From contig WNNJ02002318.1 in NCBI GenBank assembly GCA_012934845.2, positions 124,001-188,000 of the forward strand: 64,000 nucleotides of DNA, written 5' to 3'. Positions 44,701 to 59,500 of this stretch are shown in pieces. This stretch comes from Pomphorhynchus laevis. Its lineage: Eukaryota > Acanthocephala > Palaeacanthocephala > Echinorhynchida > Pomphorhynchidae. Position 1 is the stretch's first letter, and every line of letters begins with the position of its first letter. The translations under genes were made by a program, and so were the position numbers. Below the pieces are notes generated by a model, which had not been told where the DNA came from, searched no databases, and saw nothing but the letters and a program-made list of their open reading frames with translations.

Positions 44701-47700
44701 ATGCCGTGGAAGTTAGATCATCGTCGTTCAGTGAGTACTATTGTCAGTGTACCCATTTCTCAATGGGAACAACATTTAAGTAATTTATATGATTCCAATA
44801 TTGAAGATGAAAAGCAGTGTAGTTCTTTCAGTAGGTCGTTAAGGCCTCTAGGATAGCTAAGTCACTTGATCGCATAGTTTACAGTCGATGAAATCGAATT
44901 CTTTTTGCAATACATGCTTGATAAAAAGGCAGTCGGCAATGATGGTATAGCCGCTGAACATATTAAAGGTATTTGGTCAGTCTCAATTAATTTTCTTGTA
45001 ATGTTATTTAATCGGGTCTTGATAAAAGATTTCTTCCCTATATCGTGAAAGAAATTGATTCTAAAAGTACTCTTTAAGGGTGGTAATGATCCTTGTAATC
45101 TAAATAATTACAGATGTATCGCAATACCAAGTCAACTATATAAGTTATTTGCTACCCTCATAAGCTGTAGAGTTGCAGTTTATGTATCCAACTTTCTCCC
45201 AATCGAGCAACATGGTTTTCGACCGTGTTTATCTACCACAAGTGCTGTCTCCATCTTAAGAAACTCTCTTCAAGAAGCGTGTTCAAATCACCTTCCTTTT
45301 TACACCGTTTTCGTAGATTTTACAAAGGTATTTGATAGGATTGACAGAGACTTGCTTCTCCGAAAATTAATAACCGCACTGAGTGTCAACAGCTCATACC
45401 GTCATAGGTAAAAATATCATTTCGTGATAACATACCATCCCCTCAAAATTATACATGCACTACAGCAGGTTCTATCTCCTCGTATTGTCCGAGTCTTTGA
45501 TGGAATAAAATATTTAGAATACTTTCAGCAAATTAAGGGCGTACATCAGGGTGATCCTCTTATCCCACTTTTGTTTAGTGAATATACATGCTAGCATATG
45601 ATCTGCCAGCATGTATAAGTGAATTTAATCTTCTTATTTTTTATATGCATATGATCAGATTATATATTCGGCAAAAATAGGTGATGAAGTTCAGAATTGG
45701 TTAGGCTCAAACTGTATTGAATGGCGAATGGTTTGCAGGTTAAACTAGCGAAAACAAAAGTCTTAGAAGTTTGAGGGGATGGTAGGTTATTACAAAATGA
45801 TGTTTTACCTATGACGGTATGAGTTTGCAAATATGTGCGCTATTCTGCTATCTTGGTTTTAATCTGTACTTTAAGTTGAGTTTTACTAATCATTTTGATA
45901 TAATTTATTTTAAAGTTGCTTCTTGTATGAGTTCGATTAATCTTTTACGTTTAACAGACTATCCTACAGCCATTAAATATTTTCAAATGATGTTTCTTCC
46001 AAGGGTTACATACGGGTTATCGGCTATTTGGCAGGATTTGTCTATTCGAAATCTTGATCCCATTGATAGAATAAAATAGAATTTCCTTAAATTCTACTTT
46101 TGCTTGCCCCGCAAGGTTTCGTCTTCGAAATTAGCTTATCTTACTAGAGAGTAAACCTTGTCGTTTATCCTGCAGAAACGTTTCACCTTAATATAGACGA
46201 CGGCGTTTTGTTCGCGTGTATCGAATTGGGATTCGAAGCAACTATTACTGGATAGTGATATCCAATTGACGCCTGCCGTTTTATTTTCGAACATTTGAAA
46301 GTTTGGTAGTCAAATAAAGCCAGCATGTATGATGATATTTTCTCTTGATGGTTTTCGTGGAAAGTTTTTCTCAAATGGGATAATATGTCATACACAAGAA
46401 TCCGCCTTTATTTGTGAATACTGCTTGAGTATGTTCCAACAGCTCTTACATGCTCTAAATTGCATTAATTTAAAAACACAATTGCAGCTTAGCGACCTGT
46501 GAATTAGTATTATTAATTTGGATGTTTGCCTATTAACGTTGTAGTGTTGTAATAACGTTTTGATGTTAATCCTCCCTCATCGCCCGTGACGGCTGAGGGT
46601 TATTATCTCAAATAATTATATCAGATTATTATTTATTTTTTTCAATTTTATAATTATATTAAATATATTACTCAGTTAGCTGATTTGATAGTTCTTTCTT
46701 TAACGAATAATTATTTCTAACACATATATTTTTGAAACGCTGCATCACTGGTCTCATTATAGTGTGATCGGTAGTTTTAATATATTAAATAAATTATAAT
46801 AATATATGATAGTTTTAATATATTTTTCAAATATGTATTTTTATAAAATATATTTGAACGATAATATAAGGTATAATTACCTTACAAATTTCACAGTTGT
46901 GATCTAAGCTAGTGGTCTGATAATATGACTACTGTTAAAATGTATTTTCGTTAAGAAACCAGACGAACTATGTAAAATATCACTTCTCCGCGAAACAAAT
47001 GATAAAAAATCTACAAAGTAAGTTCTGAAAGTTAAAATTGACTTCTATTTTAGTTTTGAAGTGAACTAATTGATATTCTTAAAGAAGAAGAGTACACCAA
47101 TAAAATATTGATATCAAAGTCGTCGTGCAGGTTTTCACAATACTCATCGTCTTATATTTTGCAAAATTGTCCCGTGCTTGGAAATCAAGATGTCATCACA
47201 AAACGACCTGATACCTCATTATGCCATATTCAATTTGACAAGGGCGCAAAGCACCGAACACCAAAAAACAAAGCTGCTATTAAGGTTTGTTTATAGTTGG
47301 CGTTCAATAAAGGTTCTTTTTTCTTATATGTTAAATTTCAATCATGTTATATAAAATACTACATTAAGACATCAACTTTATGAATAAAAATATGCACTAT
47401 CACAATTTTCATCGATGTGTAGGTAACATAGACCTTCTAAAAATATAAAAAACAAAAACATAATAGAACAAGATTTGAGTGAATATATTCCTAAAATACG
47501 GTGTAAATTGATTTGGACATCAGGACAAAATATTTGTAATTATAATAGGGAATTGAAAGAGATATATAACATGGATATTCAAAACACTATAGTAACAGAA
47601 TACAGTTACAAAACTCTAAATATTTATAAAATAAATGGACGTTCATGTACCCATAATCTAGAATTAATTGAATGAAATAGCTAATTAAGAAAAATGCTAT

Positions 47701-50700
47701 CAAAAGGGTATAAATGACTATGATCAAGACAAAGACAGCTACTCACCCCACCTCTCTCTATCGATGCGTACCCGTCATTCTATCTTACTCCACGTTCCCA
47801 ATTACTCCTACAATTACGGTCTTTGATCCTCGTGCCGAACCCTCGCCTAGAATCAGCTTACTTTCGACGTCCGCTGCGCTCCCTTTTTTGTCGCATTCGA
47901 ATACTTCTTCAGCCCCCTCCTTCTGAACACATGACTTAGATTGTTGTTTGTTGTTGTGGTCATGTAAACGTGTGCCGGCACGCATTTGCCACGTGAAAAT
48001 AAATCCTTTTTAAATATAGATTAAATAATAATGATAAAAATAAAATTTATAATTCGTCATTTAATGATTTAAGTTCATACTGAGTAAGCTGAAATATTAT
48101 TATATAAATAATAATATTATTATTTACTGAAATATATTTTGTGAAATTCAAATGAAAATTTAAATAACAAAAATTTATAAAGGTAATATAAAATCAATAA
48201 AGATTTGGATATAAATTTCAAAATATAGATAAATTTATAATAAAAAATTATGAAATTTCTAAAATATAAATACTTACGATTTCAGTACACTTTATATTTA
48301 GCAGATATTAATTAAATTACATTATATTCCGAAATATATATAAATATATGTTTTAATAACTATAACGTTTATTTAACAAAAATTATACCATCAAGCAAAT
48401 ATAAAATATATTGATAATATTGAATTAATGAAAGCCTTAAATATTTTGATAAATAAAAATTTATTTAAAAGTAGGGACATCTATATTTAGACAAATAAAA
48501 GATGTTTTAATGGGAGTAATAGTATCACAAATTTAACTGACATATTTTTAAGCTCTTTAGAGCTTAAAAATAAGCTTTTCTTTAATAAGATAACTCACTT
48601 ATCTTTAAGCTCTCAAACTATATAAAGATATAAAATATGTTTTGATATATTAATTACATATGTGTATTTAACTCTAATAATCTTTATCCAATAAGTAAAC
48701 AAATTTATCCAAGTAGCCTTATTCTTAATAAAACTAATATTGATGATAAAGAAGGTATATATATACGAACATTAAATTAACATCAATTAAAACTACTTTT
48801 AATTTATCTCAATGATGACATTTAAATTTACAAAAAATAACAAATTTTTGCATGAACATTCATGCATACCTATAATATAAAATATAATACATTAAATAAT
48901 CTGTTTAATTATTAATTTATATCTTAAAGAAAACATTTAAATTTACAAGAAATATATTTTTGAATGAGCATTCATGCATGCCATATAAGATAAAATATAA
49001 TACATTAAATAATGAAATTTTAAGAATTGTCATATGTAATCATTGTCTTGCTTTAAAATAATTTAAATGATTTATTCGATACATATTTTTGAAAAAAAAT
49101 GTATTTAATATGTATTTTTCAAAATACAAAAATACAAAAAATTTAAATATTTAAATCAACACAATAATTTTAAAAATAAATTTAAAATCTTAATCAGAAA
49201 ATTTTTATGAATAATAAATAATATACTTTGCATTAGAATAAGATACTTTGGATAAATTGGGTACTTAGGATAAATTGCATTAGAGAAAATTGGTCATTAG
49301 CACGTGTTTGGCCTTGCCACTATGTTGGGTAGAGAATAATTTTACAAATATCTTTATGAATATAAATTTTGAAATGTTTAACAATTAAAAAATTAAAATT
49401 ATTCAAATATATCGATGATATATGTGTATTTAACTCGAATAATTTTTATTAAATTGTGAAAACATTTATCCAGTTAGCCTTATTTTTAAGAAAACCAATA
49501 TTAATGATAACGAAAGTATATATCTTGATATGAGCACTTAATTAACATCAATTAAAATTACTTTTAATTTATATCGTAAAGATAAATAAAGTATATATTT
49601 AGATAATGATATTATAATAATTTTATATTTATGTCTAGATATGTCTAGATTTGAACATTAAATTAACATCAATTAAAACTACTTTTAATTTATATTGTAA
49701 AGATGACATATTTAAATTTACAAGAAATATATTTTTGAATGAGCATTCATGCATACCATATAATATAAAATATAATACATTAAATAATAAAATTTTAAGA
49801 ATTGCAACAATTTGTAACGATATTGGCTTTCTTCAAAATCATTTAAATAATTTAATAGATACATATTTTAAACTAGGTTACTATAAAAATAGCATCAAGC
49901 AGAAAATAGTAAAATATATAAATCAGCACAATAATATTAGGAATAAATTTAAACCCTTAATTGGGAACTTTTTATGAATGAATAATAAATAATATACTTT
50001 GTATTGGAATAATATATTAGATAATTAAATTTTATCAGAGGAGATACGTCATTAGCATGTATTTGGCCCTGATGCTATATTGGATCGATGAATAGGTACC
50101 GAAACCTGATTATATGTCATTTCCTCCTGATGACCTCTAATCCTTATTCTGATACATGATCTGTTATTTATTAGTTAATTAATAAAAATTGGTTTATATT
50201 TCAAAATTTTAATTTTAAATTTTAACTTGATGTAAATTATATAAATTATTATATAACAACTATTTATTTATAATTTTTTATTATTTATTATTTGATTATT
50301 TAAATTTTATTCAGCAATATTTTTGAATTATTTATAATAAAATACGTCGACTCAGTTAGCTGATATGATTTTTATTCTCTCAAAAGGCTTATTTACATGT
50401 TACAGATCTATTCTGTTAAATAAAGATCTCGTTGGTTATTCTGATTGTTATTAATATATCATTTATTCATCACGATGTTACTGGATGAAAGTCTCAATCA
50501 TATTTGACTACATGAGATAATCTGACAATGATCGAATGCCCGACTCGAAAACTTCAATGCACCTTCTGAAGAAGCTGAAAGCCAAAACAAATTAAAGTTG
50601 TGGAAACAACTTGACATTCGTTCTTTTAATATTTTTATAGCTGTCTAAAGTGTAAATTTATTTAAACTTCCCTAAATCAGATCATGTATTTAGGATTTTG

Positions 50701-53700
50701 GAGTATCATTCCAAACGTCTTCAGCTGAAGTTAAATCTCTTTTAAAAGACTTTTGTGAAGATTTTATGCAAGATGTCCTTATGATATCAGCGAATAGAAT
50801 GCTCGTATGTTAATTTTACATTTTTAATACAATTGTTTGATTAGAGTCAGATACGTCGTCAAAACATAAACGAGGGAGATGAATCTTTCGTCTTTAGAAT
50901 AATCGCATTTTTTCTTTCCTACGTTAGACATGCTATGTCTAACAACAAGTTATCTTTTATTAGGTTTGGTTTTGTCTTTTGTAGTTTATCACTTATTATT
51001 TCTCGTAATATAGTTTCTGCATTCAGCCAGATTACTTTCGACTTGTGTACGACAACCTCGGGCAGCTTCTAGACGTATGCTGTGTCGAAAAAAACTTGCC
51101 AAAAATGGTTCCACAAAGGTCACTTATTAAATTTACTAATCGACTTTAATATGTTACGTTTGTAATTCAGGAAAATACTATCACACTTTTAATCTTAACA
51201 ATTGATTTTTATTAATTACCGCAAAAATGTTTATTATGGCTTTAATATTAATTTGATTACTATTCTTTCTTGGTACAATTTTGATTTTAAAGCATTTTGA
51301 TTAATTTGCGACAAAGATTCAATTTGATCTGTTTAGTTTTTTTATCAAAATATTAATTCACTCGTATTTTTAATCAAATTGTTTCTGATGATGTTGGCGA
51401 ATGCATTTGAAAGCACAACTTTATTCAATTCTTCTTTGTGGATTTCAAAATAAATCATTATACGAAATTATAAATGTCAATCTCTTAAATTCCAAATAAA
51501 AATTTATTAGAATGAGCGATTGATACAATTGACGTGATGATTTTTGAATTATTAACATTTTTTGCAAAATTCATTTAATCTAGTGACATCTGTCCAACCC
51601 AGTTCATCGTTCAGATCCAAATTCGTATGCAAATTATTATTATTTACGTATTTATTCGATATTCAGTCTTATATGATCTTAGCGTTTACTCTTTACAGTT
51701 TGAAATTCAATGTTAAAGGGATTGTTCATTGTGTTTGATTATTATGCAAAGTTCGATTAGTATCAAATCATTGTTACATTTTACTATTACATAATGTGGG
51801 TGGTACATTTGGTTTATATTATACCTAAATTACTTTAATTTCTATGGCATAAAAATTAATATCATGAAATACTGCCATGTTTTTCTGAAAAAAAAATCAT
51901 ATTTAAAAATTAAATTCCTAATTTTCTTCAGTATGGTATTAAGATTAATTAGCTTGAAATACTTATGTTACTTTTATATCAATAAATTATCTTTGTTTAT
52001 TTAAGTAAAGTTTACTTAAAGTTTACTTTTAGACTTTTAGCGATTGTAAGTGTTTTGAAAGAGATGCTTGCCTTTGTTACCTCAATGATTTCATCAGAAA
52101 ATCAAGAACTGGTAAAGCCCGGACAGATTATAGGATGTAAGGCAATTGCGAATGGTTGAACATTACATTTACATTGCTCTTTAGCTAATTTGGTATACGT
52201 GCAAGAACATAGAGAGGCAATTATATCCTTATTGCGAACATTTAACCAATCGAAAATGCCTAGGTATTTCGCCGATGCTTTTTCGTATATTTGATTATTT
52301 GACCTCAACTAATTTACTCAATTTGCTTATCCTTGACAGGTGTCAGCAATTGTAACGATAAAATAATTTTATCGATTGAATATGCCATATATTGGAATTA
52401 ATACTATTGAATAATATTATTATTATATAAGTATATATTAATTTTTATATTATTATATAATTATAATTATGTAATTGTATAATAATATTATATAATTGCA
52501 TATATTATATATTTATTTAATCATATTTTTTATATATAATTAATAATAGCATAATAGTATACCAAAGAATTTGATATTGAAAGATAAAGTATCTTTTAGT
52601 GTCAAAGAATACTAAACTCAGATATATTTTATTTTCGGATCCTTATTATTTTATTTTATATTATTTTAAGATAATGTATAGTATAAGATATAAATTTATT
52701 AATCTTAAATTTATCTTCAAAAACATAACTTCTAAAATGTATGTTTATTGCACATACATTTTTCGTTATATGAATGACAAAAAATATATATTGGTCTAAT
52801 ATATATTAACCTCATATATATTGACCTAATATATATTGATCTCATATATATTGACCTGATATATATCGATCATGATAATTAACACCGTCGGCTGGGACTT
52901 CTTATAAAGTGCAAAATTATAGGTTTTCAAATTGTAAACAACGTATACATTTATATTTATTGTATTTACATTTGTATTTACTTTGTTTTTTCTGGTGTTA
53001 CAATTTGAAAACTTATATATTGTTTATAATTTATATATTGTTATTGCGAAAAATTAAACTGAGCTAAAAAGCTTCAGTTTCATAATCGTAGATTTTGCCA
53101 AAAACCGGAGTTCGATTACATGCAGAGCAGACTTCCTTATCACTCCTAGGCGAGCTGATGGTAGCCGGCAGCACCCATCAGTAGAGTGAACTACCATCAG
53201 TCGTTTCGGCTGCCTTGTGATATATTTGAAAGGCATTTCCGAGAATTTGTTAACGGAGTAGTATGGGCATAGCCTCTTTAAACTAACAACGTGCTTTCCG
53301 GATCATCCTATTTTAATCGGCAGGAATTTTAATTGCTGTCGCTGCTTGCGTTCTCACAGGCTCCCTTTATCGGATACGTTTTCATAATTAAATCGCAGAA
53401 TGTGTAAAACTGTGCTCCGGGAACCAAAAAACTTCAGTTTCATAATCGTAGATTTTGCCAAAAACCGGAGTTCGATTACATGCAGAGCAGACTTCCTTAT
53501 CACTCATAGACGAGCTGATGGTAGCCGGCAGCACTCATCAGTAGGGTGAACTACCATCAGTCGTTTCGGCTGCCTTGTGATATATTTAAAAGGCATCTCC
53601 GAGAATTTGCTAACGGAGTAGTATGGGCATAGCCTCTTTAAACTAACAACGTGCTTTCCGGATCATCCATATTTTAATCGGCAGGAATTTTAATTGCTGT

Positions 53701-54637
53701 CGCTGCTTGCGTTCTCACAGGCTCCCTTTATCGGATACGTTTTCATAATTAAATCGCAGAATGTGTAAAACTGTGCTCCGGGAACCAAAAAACTTCAGTT
53801 TCATAATCGTAGATTTTGCCAAAAACCGGAGTTCGATTACATGCAGAGCAGACTTCCTTATCACTCATAGACGAGCTGATGGTAGCCGGCAGCACTTATC
53901 AGTAGGGTGAACTACCATCAGTCGTTTCGGCTGCCTTGTGATATATTTGAAAGGCATTTCCGAGAATTTGCTAACGGAGTAGTATGGGCATAGCCTCTTT
54001 AAACTAACAACGTGCTTTCCGGATCATCCTAATTTTATTCGGCAGGAATTTTTATTGCTGTCGCCTAATTTTTTTCGGCAGGAATTTTAATTGCTGTCGA
54101 TATATATGAAAGGCATCTCTGAGAATTTGCTAACGGAGTAGTATGGGCATAGCCTCTTTAAACTAACAACGTGCTTTCCGGATCATCCATATTTTATTCG
54201 GCAAGAATTTTAATTGCTGTCGCCGAATAAAATTAGGATGATCCGGAAAGCACGTTGTTAGTTTAAAGAGGCTATGCCCATACTACTCCGTTAGCAAATT
54301 CTCGGAGATGCCTTTCAAATATATCGTAAGGCAGCCAAAACGACTGATGGTAGTTCATTCACCCTACTGATGAGTGCTGCCAGCTACCATCAGCTCGTCT
54401 AGGAGTGATAAGGAAGTCTGCTGGAAATATAAATAAACAAAATAAACAAACTGCTGGAAATATTGGTGAGATAATATTTATTGAAAAAAAAGAGTTCATT
54501 GAAAAGGACCCCAGCTGTGAGAAAAACACCCACAACTATAATATATATATAATTTAAGAGCTGAATCAGATCGTCTAGGAGTGATAACGAAGTCTGCTCT
54601 GCTTGTAATCGAACTCCGGTTTTTGGCAAAATTCTTG

Positions 54638-54736
<99 letters not shown>

Positions 54737-56508
54737 TAGATTATTTATTCAAATCAGCTCCGGGATCCTTTGACGGATACTTGTATATATTAATACTCAA
54801 ATTTTAAGTCAAACCGGAAACACAAAGATATCGTTTTATTCAATCTTTCGACCAACTAGTGGCCTTCTTCAGGAAAATAATATCTTAAATTGTAAAAATA
54901 TAAATATAACAGCATAAATATATGATAGCATTTTAAATGTTGTTCTTCACCAATTTCACTGCACCTATCGCTTCACTGTATAGCGATCTATCAGTCATTA
55001 ATTGTGCAATCTAATAGAGTTCCTTACGCTTTAGTTTAGCAGTATTGGGAATATTTCCCTCAATTACTGCAAGTAAAATTTCACGTGTTGGATTTTTAAT
55101 GAGGTGTGATTCCAGTATATCTGCATTTATACGACAGGCTTTAATATCCGCTCTACGGTTGTTCATCCGAACTGACATCTTATTTCCGCTTTCCCTACAT
55201 ATTGTGCATGACAGACTGTGCAAGTGCCTAAATAAACCGAATTTTGTGTCTTACAGTTATTGTTACCCCTGATTCTATAATTTAATTTTGTAGTGGATCT
55301 TGTGAATGTTTTTGAGTTATTTATTATCTGACACGTTTTACACCGTTTATCTCCACACGTACATTACTACCAATGCTATGCGGACCATCCTTAAACATTT
55401 GGCAGAGGTTGTTGCTGAATTGTCGCTGCACTCGTTAGATCCTTAATAGATACTGCAGGTATAATGGTAGTGCACGGATGTGATGACAATTAAGCAAAGT
55501 GTCGGAAACAATTAAGCAAATTAACAATAAGCACATCTGTGCACTACTATTATACCTGCCGAATCCACTAAGGATCCAACGAGTGCAGCGACAATTCTGC
55601 AACAACCTCTGCCTAGTGTTTAAGAATATTCCGCACAGCAATTCGATCTAGTTAAGAACGTAAGCCTCAGACAATTAAGCAAAGTGTCGGAAACGCCTTT
55701 ATTCACATTGTCACAAAGGCATCCGAAATGGACAGTGAGTACTTCATTCTACTGATGAGTGTTGCTGGGTACTCATTGGTCGTCTAAAAGTGACATGGTG
55801 ACTGAAATTCGTGAATCGAAGTCTAGTCTATCATACAACACCATTTAGTATAAATGCCGTATTTCGTGAAATCCTGGACCGTTGTTTACTCAGCACATCT
55901 GTGCACTACTATTATACCTGCCGTATCCATTAAAAATCCAGCGGGTGCAGCGACAATTCAGCAACAACCTCTGCCTAGGGTTTAAGGATGGTCCGCGCAG
56001 CAATTCGATCTGGTAAAGAGCGTAAGCCTCAGACAATTAAGCAAAGTGTCGGAAACGCCTATATTCACAATGTCACACAGTCAACCAAAGCGGCCAGTGA
56101 GTACTTCATTCTACTGATGAGTGTTGCCGGGTACTTATTGGTCGTCTAGAAGTAACATGGTGACTGAAACTCGTGAATCGAAGTCCAGTCTGTCTCAAGC
56201 AACACCATTTAGTATATATATTTATTTATTTGTTTATTTACTTTAATGAAGTGAGTGTAGAAAACAGGCAGAGACACTTATAATTTATTTAAACGTTTCG
56301 TCCTTTATAGGGACTTCGTCAGTATATTGTATGTTTATTATTAAACTTTTTAATTAAACCTTTTTAATAACTAATAAACATAAAATATACTGACGAAGTC
56401 CTTATAAAGGATGAAACGTTTTAATAAATTATAAGTGTCTTTGCCTGTTTTCTACACTTCATTAAAGTATATAATCGTATCCTTATAGATCAAGGCACGC
56501 AGCTTTAA

Positions 56509-56588
<80 letters not shown>

Positions 56589-59500
56589 TACAGATTAAGG
56601 GTAGTTCTGTTTTTCGAGCTTTAAGCACTGTTTAAGCGTGTGTTAAGGTACATATAGATGATTATAGAAGTCACGGTACTGATGAGCTCCGTTAGAGCGA
56701 AACGCGTATACCGTTGTTGAAGTTTGTCGTCACACATAGGATGACTGGGCATACGTAGCAACTTTGAATAATGCAAGAATAATTCGGTTATATTTCTTAG
56801 TCTGATGAGGATATATAGAATGCTGCCTGGTGTTTTTGCCTCTTCATGAGGAAAACATAGTGATATATATAATGTCATTATATATAATGACCTCTGTATA
56901 TTGACCTCATGTATTCATTATATTACATCATAATAAATTATTTTCTTGTTTTGTTTAAATATGGCAACGACTAGTATGATGATACGTGTTTTAACAATAA
57001 TTACACAATTGAATTGGTAAGGTTTTGAAAGAACATTTTCTAGTTGTCAATTTGGTTCCTTATTATAAAACTAAATATGTGCTAAAGAATACAAAATTAT
57101 TTCTCAACTTAAATTTCATGTATTCAAGTTAGAAAAAACGATGTTCATAAACTAAGTTGTTTTATTAATGTGAACTACCGCCTATAGATCAATCGGCAAA
57201 TAAATTACTGAAAAATTGATAAGCAAAGTTGAGAAGGGTGTCGAATAAGAAGGAATTATAGTTTGCCAATTTATCAAGTTAATAAATTTGTATTTTGAAA
57301 CAGAATACGACATGTTAGGAAGATCATTACTAAATGATAAGTTAGTACGAATAATAGGGATCCAACTTTATAGCGACAGGTCAAGTTTAATAGTTTATTA
57401 AAGAAACTTTGTGGAGAAGCTAAATTTGTGATTATCATAAAGGAATAGTTTGCAAAAGCTCTAAACCCGATTTATATATATTTTGGCCTTAATCCATAAA
57501 TCAAGGTATTGATTATTTCCACTGATTATTATTTATTTAGTAGAAATTATGTATAAAGCACTTCTCGTGTATAAAGAATGGTATACAATTTGTAAAACGC
57601 AAAAAATATTGATGTTACAAATTTTTTTATGGCTTTAGCAAATTGTGCCGTTCGAAAATTTGTTTGTTGACGCTATTACGTTAGCCTCAATGTATCATTA
57701 CAGTTTAGCAAAATAACATACTTTAGTGGGTTAGCCGTTAATAAGCAATCAGTCTGTTCCACATTTATTTACGAAAATCAAAATTAATACATGCGATTAT
57801 CACATCGAATTGACAGTTTAACGCGCGCTTCCATATTCAGCAGCTTACCGAATTAAGTAGCGATTTAGATGAGGTCAGTATATATGCGGTTAATATATAT
57901 GAGTCAATATATATGAGGCTAATTTATAAGGTCAATATATTTGAGGTGAAATATAAGTATGTTTTCAACTATGCTTGTTTTGTACCTAATGATAAAATAA
58001 GTCTTTATTGAAAAATTTGTAATAGCTATATATTTACTGAAATATCTCCAAACTAAATAACCTTTAATTAGTCAAAAATAGACCTATGTATCATAGATTA
58101 ATACATTTATCTCTCGAAGAAAAATGTTTTCTATCATTTTGTTCAATTAGTCTTTTTAATTCAACTTAATTAACATCATTTACAAGCTTATAAATACTTA
58201 TAAATCATTTTTATTTCGGCTTTTAGCTTTTATTATTTAAATATATATTTTAAATATAATTAATATTTAAATTTTGTAATTAAGAATATTTTATAATTAA
58301 TATTTATATTTTGTTTTATAAGTGATACGAATAATAAGATGATTTATATATAATATAATTATATTATATAAAATATTATATTATTATACATTAATTTTTA
58401 ATTATATATTGATTTTATATTAATACGAAATTTTATTAATTTTCAAAATAGATTTTATTATGATATGCTAGAACTTATTCTCGTTATAGGACACTACTGC
58501 TACAGATAATCGAATCGGTTCATCACTTTCTTAAACTAATTGATCTTATGAAGGAGAGTGGCCGAAGCATTACTATTCAAAAAGTTTCTGTTAGAAGAAA
58601 GAAATCTTGTAAAAGTAAGATCTTAGTCATTAGCATTTATGTTCATTTCTGTAAATGATAGTAAACTATTTTTCGCACAGAATCTCACATGCTTATTGGA
58701 CATATCAATTATGGCGTCGTACAAATTCGGATGTTAATATAATAATTATTGTATCGGATCACTCAACTAAAGCTGCTGTTATATTTTAGAAATAAAAATA
58801 TCTTATTTAATAATTATATTATAATTAGCAGATGAAAATTAATAATTAGCGTTTAAATTAATAATAGTTTTGCAAGTATTCTGATATCGTCGAACTCAAA
58901 ACGGTCTCCTTTATTGAGGGTAGTCTCAAAATAGCAGTTGACATGTTCCCTTTTCTTAGAGCATTACGATGTTCCTTATCAAACATTATGTGTCGTATAT
59001 CAGATAAAATGTAAAAAATGAGATGCAACCTACTTGGGTAAGGCTAAACGACTATTACACCTTAGAATAAAGGAACATCGTAATTCTTTAAAGAAAAAGG
59101 ACATGCCATCTGCTATTTTGAACCATTTTTTCAATAAATAAGACCACATTGAGTTCGACGATGTCAGAATACTTGCAAAAGAACCAAATAACTATAGGCA
59201 TTTAATACTTGAGTCTATGCACATCAATGACAGAGGAGAAATGATGCATGGTAATAAATCAAACTATAATTTAAGAATTCTCATCGATAGTATGGACTAA
59301 AAAAAATTTTCGTGTTCTTTTGTACTCGTGGGATATAAGGCAATTTTTGTATTTTATAAACAGACACAATTTGAAGAGGGTCACTGTTTATGGCCGAAAC
59401 GTCAATAAAGTTTATTTAAAAGAATTTTTCTCGTGTGGATAATTTATTATATCTAAGCATAAAATCATTTATTTTAAATTTTGGTACTAAATTTAATTCC

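Noticed and set aside
46574-46599. GC-rich hairpin CCCTCA/TGAGGG as a bacterial-type terminator
   Set aside because: Eukaryotic context. It lies at the likely 3' end of a LINE and is better explained as a 3' UTR structure.
51005-51030. A 26-bp intron between exons 9 and 10 using donor GTAATA
   Set aside because: It would be open, but the 50-bp alternative (donor at 50981) keeps the spacing of human TIMELESS without a gap and agrees with the other short introns.
53110-53125. GGAGTTCGATTAC as a tRNA-type B box (tRNA-derived SINE)
   Set aside because: It deviates from the GWTCRANNC consensus and no A box lies at a suitable distance upstream.
53072-54070. Tandem repeats as a CRISPR array
   Set aside because: Units of 360 bp without short unique spacers, in a eukaryotic context.
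54344-54393. CTGATGAG in the family A and B loops as part of a hammerhead ribozyme
   Set aside because: There is no GAAA followed by a cleavage triplet in the required order, and the conserved 10-bp stem pairs across the would-be core. In family A a GGCAGC/GCTGCC pairing would allow a type II arrangement, but it is not conserved in family B and no NUH triplet fits.
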